Shown here in pieces: positions 8,880 to 19,400 of a stretch of 25,866 nt of DNA. This DNA is from a virus. The number at the start of each line of letters is the position of its first letter. The stretch's first letter is position 1. The DNA lies in the IMG/VR virus record IMGVR_UViG_3300020578_000381, positions 1 through 25,866 of that record. The stretch is one strand, 5' to 3'. Under the pieces are notes generated by a model. It was not told the DNA's origin. It saw only the letters and a program-made list of their open reading frames with translations, and searched no databases. The position numbers were made by a program, and so were the translations under genes.

Positions 8880-10421
8880 TTAGAATTCCAGAATAATTTT
8901 AATGTCTTCTTTTTGCCTAATATCTCTTGTTACCAAGGGGCGATTATCAATATAAATTATATCTCCCTTCTTTTTATTTATGTCTGGATTTGAAAGACCA
9001 TTTGTAAACACTGTTCCCAAATTTATAGATTTATTTCCAATATTAATTTGACTTCCTGTAGGGAAAGCAGTATCAATAGATGCAGTAAATCCTTCGCCAA
9101 CTATTGACCCGCCAGAAGATTGAAAATCATAAACAGAAGTTACATTATTATAATCAGTTTGATCTAAATTATCCTTAAAGTATAAAGATCTATCTCTAAA
9201 ATATTTAAGTACTTTTGTTTCACTATCATAGGATGCTATGTACGCTTTTGCAGTCCCACCAGTTACAGATTGAGTTATTTCAGTTCCTATTATTGGAGTT
9301 CCCGTAAAATTAGAAGTAAATTTAATTGCTCCTAAAGATGAATATTGATTTTCTGTAAAAATAATAGTATCAGAAGAATATGTGGTTGGATTTTTTATAA
9401 TACCAACTTGTGAAAATTTAGTATCAATAGGAAAATCTTTGGTTGAATCATCAAATCTCGCATATATTAGTATTTTATCTGTTCCCAATTCAGTATAAAT
9501 ATCACTTCCATGTCCTTTGGATGGTGGAATAATTGGAATTAATTTTGCAGGATTTGTTAAACTTCCCTCCGGTTGAATACTCCCCAAATCAACGATTGCC
9601 CAAGTATACCCAAAACCTCCTGCCGTAACTTGTGTAGAGATAATAGATCCAGACGAATCAACATTGACTAATACTTTACCACCGCTACCGTCTCCAAGGA
9701 TATCAACAATTTTTGAACTATATCCAGCACCACCATTTGCAATGTATACTTTTTTGATTTGATTTGGATTGGTAGAACTAGACTCCCCATTTTCTCTCAA
9801 ACTTACAATTTGAGCATCTGTCGAAGTTGCCCATTCGTTAGGAACAACAACATATTCAGTCGAATCAAATTTTATAATATCGCTAGGTAAAATTGAAAAT
9901 AAATACTTCCAAATATATCCATCTCCACTTGTTCCGGCTGCTGAAGGTTCTAGATCAGTAAACGTGGGTTCATCTTGTGATTTATTTCCTTTTAAGTTTA
10001 CGCCAGAAGATCCATTATCAATACAAATATAAACTCTAAAGTCACTAGTAATTACATAGTAATTTGAATCATATAGTCTACTAGAATTAGAATTTGGTGA
10101 TCGATTATTTATGCTATAATCATGACGATACATGTCATATGATGTATTAGACTGCCACTGAACTTTTCTTATGACTCTTCTAATATTAGCAGACGTAATT
10201 TTTTTACCAAATAATGCAGTATCTCTGTAATGTGAAGGATATTCAAAATTATCAATTGGATTTGGTGTATTGTTATTCCAATTAGTAGTTCTCCCAAATG
10301 CAACTTTGTCTGGATTATTTAATCCCAAAAAAACATAGTAAGAATTATTGGTGCTCACTACAGAATCTACAAAATTACTTGCATTTAATATTCTAAATTG
10401 ATCGGTTACAATTGCTGGCAT
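8880..10421 (-). CDS. 8: Baseplate wedge protein gp8, 513 aa
   Basis: This is a homologue of T4 gp8, a wedge component that binds gp7 and gp6 and connects the hub-proximal wedge to the periphery. Three segments match T4 gp8 as I recall it. The N-terminus is AIVTDQFRILNASNFVDS (T4: AIVTSKFRTEKMLNFYNS). The middle is GDGYIWKYLF (166-175) followed by EYVVVP (189-194), like T4 GDGYVWEYLF and EYIVVP. The C-terminus is GDIIYIDNRP (486-495) ending IKIILEF, like GEMIYMENRP and INILFTF. At 513 residues it is clearly longer than T4 gp8 (334). The extra length lies mainly between about 200 and 480 and includes a paired GxGY module (about 225-280) like those in gp7. A late promoter motif precedes it by 15 nt, and no Shine-Dalgarno is visible. 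Confidence 0.9.
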   Translation of the reverse strand: MPAIVTDQFRILNASNFVDSVVSTNNSYYVFLGLNNPDKVAFGRTTNWNNNTPNPIDNFEYPSHYRDTALFGKKITSANIRRVIRKVQWQSNTSYDMYRHDYSINNRSPNSNSSRLYDSNYYVITSDFRVYICIDNGSSGVNLKGNKSQDEPTFTDLEPSAAGTSGDGYIWKYLFSILPSDIIKFDSTEYVVVPNEWATSTDAQIVSLRENGESSSTNPNQIKKVYIANGGAGYSSKIVDILGDGSGGKVLVNVDSSGSIISTQVTAGGFGYTWAIVDLGSIQPEGSLTNPAKLIPIIPPSKGHGSDIYTELGTDKILIYARFDDSTKDFPIDTKFSQVGIIKNPTTYSSDTIIFTENQYSSLGAIKFTSNFTGTPIIGTEITQSVTGGTAKAYIASYDSETKVLKYFRDRSLYFKDNLDQTDYNNVTSVYDFQSSGGSIVGEGFTASIDTAFPTGSQINIGNKSINLGTVFTNGLSNPDINKKKGDIIYIDNRPLVTRDIRQKEDIKIILEF

Positions 10422-10436
10422 ATTGATGTTTTTAGA

Positions 10437-10444
10437 TATTTATA
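10437..10444 (-). promoter_or_regulatory. T4-type late promoter motif TATAAATA overlapping the gp7 stop
   Basis: A perfect minus-strand TATAAATA contains the TAA stop codon of gp7 (10440-10442) and lies 15 nt upstream of the gp8 ATG. If used like a T4 late promoter it would give a leader of only about 10 nt. It would let gp8 and downstream genes be made independently of the 12-kb gp7 gene. Confidence 0.6.
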
Positions 10445-13400
10445 AGAGTTTTGGAAGTGCTCCGGTATTTCTAATACCGGAATTTCTTCTTTGAATTGTG
10501 GGGAAAGTCGAAAGACCAACATCAACAGTATTTCCAGTCACTCCTATAGAAATTGGAGAACTTGATCTACTGAATCCAAATAGTCTTCCCCAAGAGTATC
10601 TTCCAACAGGATTTGATATGTTTCCAGTGGAATTTAAACCGACTACGGATGTAGTTGATAATATATTACAAGTAATAATTCCAACTATTCCAGTACTAGA
10701 CCAACTACTAATATAGTAAATATTATCTACGAAAGTTGTTCCAATTCCAACTTTTGAAGAATCTGAATTGTCAATAGAAGTTACTCCAGTACCAACTCTT
10801 GTATCAAAAATATAAATTGGATATCCAGTGGACAGACCAGCAAATGATTGGGAGTTAATATGGAATTTAAGTGCCAATGGATTTCCCCCAGTGCCTGTTG
10901 AAGTTGTGATTCCAGTAATAATTCCAGAAAATCCATTGACTGTTGATGATATTTTAGTTATGTTTTCATATATTGGATTTGGGAATGGTGCAATAACTTT
11001 TGGTGGACTTGAGGACGTATAACCAAAACCGGGATTAGTAATTGTTATTGGTGTTGTTAATGTTCCACCTGCACTAACTGTAACTGTTGCAGTTGCGATA
11101 GATCCTATTCCTACTCCTATTATAGAGGGTGAAGAAATTTTTACCACAACTGAATTTCCAGTGTATCCACTTCCAGAACTATTAATAACTAATGATTGAA
11201 TTGTTCCTGCCGCCGAAACAACCGCAGTTATTCCTGCTGCCACCGGATCCGCAGATCCATTTATAATTATAGCTCCAAAATCTGTTGGATTTTCATAATC
11301 AAAGAATTGTGCATTATCAACAAATATTTCATTATCGGTTGTTGAAAAATTTTTAATAATTTTTGCTGTCGGATATACTAATGGTTCAATTGAATCTCTT
11401 GTTTTATAAACGATTTGACCATTAATTATTTTATCTGATTTTTGTTTGATCCAACTTAATGGTTTATTATCTATTTCATCTATTCCCCGACCAGTATAAA
11501 GATTAGTTTCAAACTTATCCGAGAATGATAGATCAAATATTACTCTCTTGTCCTGTGTAACTGTTTTAGAAATTGAATTATTTTTTAATACTTGTACTTG
11601 ATCTCCTTTTTTTAAAGTTTCTGGTACATTTGTAACTAATGTACTATCATCTTCTGCTGTTCCTCTATAGAAGAAAATCGCAACATCATCTTCTGATTTG
11701 GGGGCAGTGGTAAATACGAAACTAGTGCCACCTTCAAATTCATATGCGACTCCAGGATCTTGAATTACGCCATTTATAACTATTAGTAGAGAATTAGCAA
11801 GGTTTACTTGAGATCCTTTTAACTTTTCAAAACTTAATAACTGATCATTATAAAATAGAGGAAATCTTCTCCTTACTCCATCTTGATAATTTTTAACAGA
11901 ATCAATATAGTCTAATTGACCAAATTGCCATAGTGCAAATGAATCCGAGAAAGTACTAAGAACAGTCAATTTAAATTCAGATAATGGAGATGCTAATCCT
12001 TTGGCAGTCACTAATCCTACAGGTTTAAATACGTCCCCTCTTTGGAATGCATAACCTTGTCTAGAAATACTAAATTTGGAAACCTCAAAATATGTAGACC
12101 CAATTCCAGTTGTAGAACTTGCACCAACTTCGACATTAAGTAAAAGTCCAATTCCAGTATTAGTTGTTGCACCAATTCCTAATCTAGATACACCAGTTAT
12201 GGTAAGATTTTCATAAGATGGTTCAGATACAAATATTTTAGGATTTGTATATCCGGTTCCACCATCAACAACAGTAAAGGAAAGTGTTCCACCCACACCA
12301 ACTGATGCAGTTATGATTGCAGTATTTCCAATATGACCACTTTGATATACTGAAACTCCTATCGCAACAATTCCATTATATCCAGAACCAAGATTATCAG
12401 TAGTTCCCAATCCAACAGATACTATACTACCTCCAGCACCAACTACAGCAGTAACTGCTGCTCCTGCAAGTGGTGCATATCCAAGACCAGTAGAAGATCC
12501 CAGAGAAATAATTATTCCACCTCTAGGAGTTTGATTCTGATTTATATCCGAAAGTGAAATAGTAATGTCATCTGTAACAGCGTTTCTGATTCCGGAAAAT
12601 ACTACACTTGATATCCCAACACTGGAGTTTTCAATAATTTTAAAATTATTTTTTGGATTATTTAAAGTTTCTGGTGTTTGGAAAACACTGTTTATGAATA
12701 ATATCCCATTTCCTCCGGTGGTTCCAAGTCCAACAGTATTGGCTCCACCTACTCTCAATGCAAATGTTCTTCCTATACCAGTGAATTGATCTGAAATATC
12801 ATCATAAATTTGATTTGATGTATAATCATTTCTTAAATATACTCTTCCGGCAAAATCCGATGTTTCAAAATTTAAATTACCCAAATCTTTATTAATCTGT
12901 GGATTTCCTCTTGGAGATTCCGTAAAGAAAATATTATTTTTTACAATATTATAAGAACCTTTATAAATTTTAGCTTCAGTAGAATCTGTGTGAGAAGTTG
13001 CAGATGATCCAACAAACCCCCTTGTAACCTCAACTAAATTAATAATTCCACTATCCGTAATTGGTCCAATATTAGTCGTCCCAAAACCAACATTAACAAT
13101 ACCCATATATTCATTATCAACTTTAAGAATATCTTTTGGTGATATTGTTGATATTCCGCTTAAAGAAAATATTGTAGATCCTGCACTAATTTGACCACCA
13201 TTTCCAGATAGTGTGTGTGATATTTTAGTGAATATTAAAGGATATTGTGCTAAATTATCAATAGTAATAATTGCCTTTTCATTCTTTTTAAACATTTCAA
13301 GTTTATGTGCATTACCAAGACCGTATGAAGTAAATGTAACTCCTATTCCTAATTGTGCATAGTCTGGTCTTGTGGATAATTTAAATGAGTTATCAGATAT

Positions 13401-16400
13401 TTTAATAACATAAACATCAGAAGGTAGTATTGTAGTTACGACTCCAACAGAATTTAAAGTTGCTCCAATTCCAACTGCACTTGTTCCAATTCCAACGAAT
13501 GTTGATTCTGGTGTATAAATTAATCTTTCTTTGGGACTAAAGAAATGATTTGGTATCGTAAATTCTCCGGTAGAAGGATTTAATATATTAGAATTTGATG
13601 GATCAAATGTTTTTGTAAAAATTGGTACTCCATCAGAAGTTAATTTAAAGTCTTTTCTATTAACTCTATTTCCATTAATAGCATTGTAAAATTGTAAATC
13701 AATAGATTCGGTTACACTTCCATAAGTTAAATCCGGTGCAATATTTTGCGAATCTAAAATTGTATACAGACATTGATTAAAAGATGAAATTTTTATCTGT
13801 GATGTTATTGAAGCGTCTGGATAGAATTTTAAAGAAAAATTATCTCCAGAGTATTCTCCACCAAAAGTTCCAATTCCAGTTGCACTGTTGGCGGAAAGAA
13901 ATGGAGACTGTTGGACATAAATGTTAGACAGGTCCTGAACCAACATAATTTGATGGAGAGCACTCGTTGACCCAACACTAACCTCAACTAAAGATTTGAT
14001 AGCATTGAAATTAAATTTGTCTAATGATATAATTGATGTCGATGCCGCAGAAACTGTGGATGTGTAAACAGATTGGTATAATGCTCCCCGCTCAAATCCA
14101 GACAATTGACCATTCAGTAAAAATCTATGAGTTCCACCACCAACAGATGTTGTACCAAATCCAACGACCTTAGATCTTGTATTAACAGTGTTTAATGAAT
14201 TATTTGTATAATTTAAGGATAAAATTCCCGAAGAAATAGATGCACCAAATGTTCCTATAAAGTTTCCGGAATAAAGATTAGTTGAAAATTCAGAATCAAA
14301 ATAGTATTCTGAAATATAAGTATCAGTTCCATTATGAGTTAAATATACCTCAACAAAATTCATTTTATTTGGTATTGTTGTTGTATCAATAATCTGAACA
14401 TTTGTATATAATGAAGAGAATTGATTAGATTGTACTGATAGAATAGAAGTTGTTATTCCAGATCCTATTGATTTGTTTGATCCAGTCAAATTAATAAATC
14501 CAATCGGATTTGTTCCAATTCCCGGTAAAATTGTATTAAATCTACTTTTGATTAATTTGATATCATAATCAATATTAAATGGATCATTAGGTTCAAATCT
14601 TAAATAACCATCAATTATTGAGAATTCTCCAAAATCATCTTGCGCGGTATATGTAAGTCCTACTCCAGAATTAATTATTTTTGATTTTTCTGCTAGAAAA
14701 TTATTAGTACCATCATTTAATAATATTAATTCAGTTAATTGAATTTGTGTATTATTCAGATCAGAAACTCTAATTAATAGATTATCATAAGATGTTCCAG
14801 AATTTAATTTTATTAAATTTAAAGCTTTACTAGGACTTGTATTTAAATTGGAAAATTGTTTGTTTATATTGTCTATTTTTAAAACAACATTACTTTTACA
14901 TTCAATATAACTTGATAGTTTTTTATTTTTTAATTTTAATAATTTTGAAAAAACAGTTGATGTAATTCCAGTGTTTACAGTGACTACATCAACATCATTT
15001 ACCAAATCAAAGTCATAAATTGTATCAACTCTATTTTCTTCGACAATATCACGAATTATAGTTGTCGAATTATTAGATGTTGTAATTCCAGATCTTGCAG
15101 TTGATGTGATTCCAGTATCCGAAAAGTTTTTTAATCCACTAGTATGGACCAAACTATTGACAGGAGTTCTTAATTCATTATAAGTAATTGGGCTCTTTAT
15201 TGTATACGAAAGATTCTGATAATAATCATTATCCTGTACTACTTGATCATCATAATTTAATCTCCCTACATTATCAGACCAACCAAGATTTTTTCTGACA
15301 GAATAGTCAACTTTAAATTTTCCAGTGCTAGCATCAATTTTACTTACTGTTGCTATATTTCCAGATTCTTTTCCGGTGATAACATCGCCAACAACTAATT
15401 CATAATCTCCAATCACCTTAATAAAAAAGGAATTACAATCAGAAATTTTTAAATCTACCTCATTACCATTAACTACTAGATTTTCCCCAATATTAAATAA
15501 AGAAGAAATTTGTTTAACATCAAATGTGGGATAATCTTTTTTGTTTACAATGTTTGGAATAGAATCTTGAATTGTTTTTGCTATCCCAGTATTTGTAGTT
15601 AACCCTGAAATATTAATAGTGACTTGATGAAGATTTGTAGTGCTATTGTAATTAGATACGGGAAAAAACTTGTATCCATAATCTTCGGAGTTAAATCCAG
15701 ATCCATCAGTACTGAATTTTTGAATTCCTTCTATAAAAACTTCATCATCAGGCCCAAAGGGGTTTGTTGAAAATCCAAGTGTTGGTGTTGTTATGAAGCA
15801 AGTAAAAATTCCACTAGAATTAGATTGAACTTTTTGAACACTAACTCCATTAGTATTATTAGTAGTAAATAGTTTTACTGATGTTTCTGAAAGACCCTTT
15901 GGTTTTTGTACTATATTTACCGAAGAAATTGAAGATCCAGATAATTTTGCCTCTAATATTCCACTATTAATCTTTTGTCCAGTACTGGAATCTACAATTA
16001 CAATTGATGGTGAGTTTACATATTGTCTTCCACCACTAGTGACTGTGATAATACCAATAGTATTTGAATTTTTAATTGAAATTAGTGGTGATATGTATGA
16101 AATTGGCTGTAAAGTTTTATCTGAAGAATATTCAAATCCTTCATCAATAATTCTTACTTCTCTTGCATTACCTATAGATGTTGATATTGCAACAATAAAA
16201 GCATCTTTTCCACTGGTAGAATTAGATCCCACAAAAATTGGAATCTTTTTATACCCATATCCTCCTGAAATAATATTAATTTTATCAATAGGACCTTTTG
16301 CAGTCAATGATTTCGTATTGTATTTTAATACACTACATTCATTTTGAGAATATTTTAGTTTTTCTGGTTTTTCGATTAAAGATATATTGAAGGTCGTTGA

Positions 16401-19400
16401 TCCTATGCCAGAAACTGTATAATTTTTTAAAGTATAAGTACTATTAATAAATAATATTTCCGAATAGTTAGTCACTGTTTTATCAGAAGTACTAATGTAT
16501 CCAGATTTTTCTAAATTATAATATATTTTATCTGGTAAAGACTCATCATAATTAACAGTCAAAGATGCAGTAGAAGAAACACCTACTGTCCCAATACCTG
16601 ATATTGTAAATTTACCAGTTTTGGCAGTTGAAACGAACTCTTTACTATAACTTTGATCATAATAAAGTTTAAATTTATACCCAATTAAGGAACTATCTGA
16701 TAAATTAAATACTAAATTGTTATTTTTAACTGATTTGATTTGAGGATTTACTAATGAAATGCTTTGACTTGATCCTCCAGTACTAGCAATGCTTACCACC
16801 GTTGGAGGAGTAGTTTTATTATCAATTAAAGTTTTAGAAAGTTTAATATTATTATCATCAACTCTAATAACATAATAAAAATCTGTTGTCAATCCAGATG
16901 CAATTAAATTTGCAGAATATAAAACTTTATCACCGGTTTTTAAATTATGAGAATTAATAGTAATAGTATTTGTTGTTGTATTGATACCAGTAGAGTTAAA
17001 TCCAATTGGGTTAATTAAAATATTCCCGGTTAACAAATCTCTTTTAACATTTACAAATGATGAGGTTCCAATACCAACAGAAAGATTTGATTTAACTTCT
17101 AAGTCAATAGTATCTTCATTGGATAGTTGGTGAGAAGTTGATACTGAAACTGTAGAACTAATTTTTTCAACTTTTCCAATAATTTGTGGATATAGACTTT
17201 CAAATGAATACTTTTCATTATTAGCATCATTTTGATTTACTGTACGAAAATATACTTCAGAAGAATTTAGATTAGTTTTTATTCCAATAACATTCTTATT
17301 TTTATTGCTTACATATACCGGAGAATTTGTAGGTAGATTGAATGTAGACGATGTTGGTGAAGTTGAAATTGCTATTTCTCCGCCCGGTAAACTTACCGTT
17401 GGTGGAATTTTAAATATTACTGCTTGATTATGAGTAAATGGATGATTTTCAATATAAATTCCCTGTGTTGGAATAACTCTCGTAATAGTAGAACTACCAA
17501 ATGATACAATTATAGAATTTGTAATTCCCGAAATAGTTCCAACTCCTACTGATTTTGTCGGGTTAAAATATACTTTATTATTTACATCAGATTCAAAATA
17601 ATCTATATTTTGCGAAATGATAAATGAATCTGGAATAAAATTTATTTGTGTTGTTGCAGTATGAGAGACTCCGGTAGATCCTCTTTCAACTTTAAGTATA
17701 TTAAGATTTTTAAATACCTCCAATATTGACAATGTTTCACTACCAATTGTAATGCTGCTTCCAATTGATACTATTTCAGGAAATTGAGAAATGTAGATTT
17801 CTGTTACCACACCAACCGTTGATGCTGGAATATCTTGGGCAACGTTTGAATAATAAGAGGATACGCCAATTTTATATGGTTTATTTAATTTTGATAAACT
17901 GGTTGAAAGTCCAGAAATTACAACATAATCATTGTTTGATAAATTATGATATGGCAATATATTTACTTGTACTTCATTACCGTTTTTCCAAGTAAAAATA
18001 GAATTTTGATAAGTTTGTATTGAAGTGTTTATTTCTACAATATCTTTTCCACCTATCGATGATACTCTTGCGATAACCCCCCCACCTGAAGTATTTGCAT
18101 CGTCAAAATTTAAGACGTCATCTATCTTATAATTTGTTCCGGAATTGATAATGTTAAATCCACTTATACTTCCTTTGGATACTGATTCTACAATTGACTG
18201 TTGATTTATTTTATTTTCCGGTTCAATTATAAAATCATTTCCGGCATAATTATCAGAAACTTTATATGGCAGAGTATTTCGAGATAAATTCGAATCATTA
18301 AAATTGTATGATTGGTTAAGAGTTTTATTTTCATTTAATGTCTTTGATCTATATGTATTTCCAATAAAATATGGGAACTTGGGAATTAATGTTCCCGAAC
18401 TAATAGTTGCAAAGTATGCATATACACCATTTGGAAATTCTGGAGTTTTTCCAAATCTTCCATTATTTTGATCCAAATCTCCGGAGTTATTATATTCGTA
18501 ATCTTCAACAAAAAATCCTGCAGGAAATTGTGGTCTATCAACAACATTAGAGGTATTTAAAATATATCCGGGAGTTAGTATTTTTGGAATTGAACTAGAG
18601 TTTTCTGGATCAGAATAACCATATGGTCCATATATTGGATTACCATCATAGGCCCATCCGATTATATTGGATACTTCACCATTATCATTAAATGATTCTC
18701 TCAATTTTTTAAAATATCCACAAACTGAATATTGTAATTTATTATCAGTCTCTACTAATATTTCATCCCCAAACTTAAAATTATGATTAAGCGATAAAGA
18801 TCTAATATTAGCATTAAATTTTGCATTAGATCCCGTAGATTGCACATTAATTATCGTTGACGTAGAAGAATATCCAATACCAGTATTTACAACTTTAACG
18901 TCTATTATTTTTCCGTTGGAAATAATAGGTCTCAATTCTGCCCCAGTTCCTGCTCCAGATAAATCTTTTACATTTAAGTTTGGAACGGAATAATATTCAA
19001 CTCCGCTATATTGAATATTAACATTTGTAATTTGACCATTTATAATAACTGGTTGTATACGTGCCTCTTTACCATTTTTTATAGTTATTATTGGAGATTT
19101 TTCTAGATTTAAAATTGTAGACCCATAACCGGTTCCACTTTTATACAAATAAGTATCAATAATACTACCAGTAACCACTGGTGTTACTATGAGAGATGAA
19201 TAAGTTTGAGTTGTTGTACCAATTCCTACTGGAGAATATAATATAGAAACAGAAATATCGGGATAACTAAAATATTGATATCCGGATCCAATTCCAGTAA
19301 ATTTAACATAGTTTTGTCTACTATAATTCGATATATCAGTCCCACCAATTCCAGCATCACAAAGTCTGAAAGAATTATTAGTATCCTTAAGCACATAATA

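Noticed and set aside
17765-17995. 76-codon plus-strand open frame with a protein-like look
   Set aside because: It is antisense to the continuous gp7 frame; there is no promoter or ribosome-binding site and it does not resemble any known protein.
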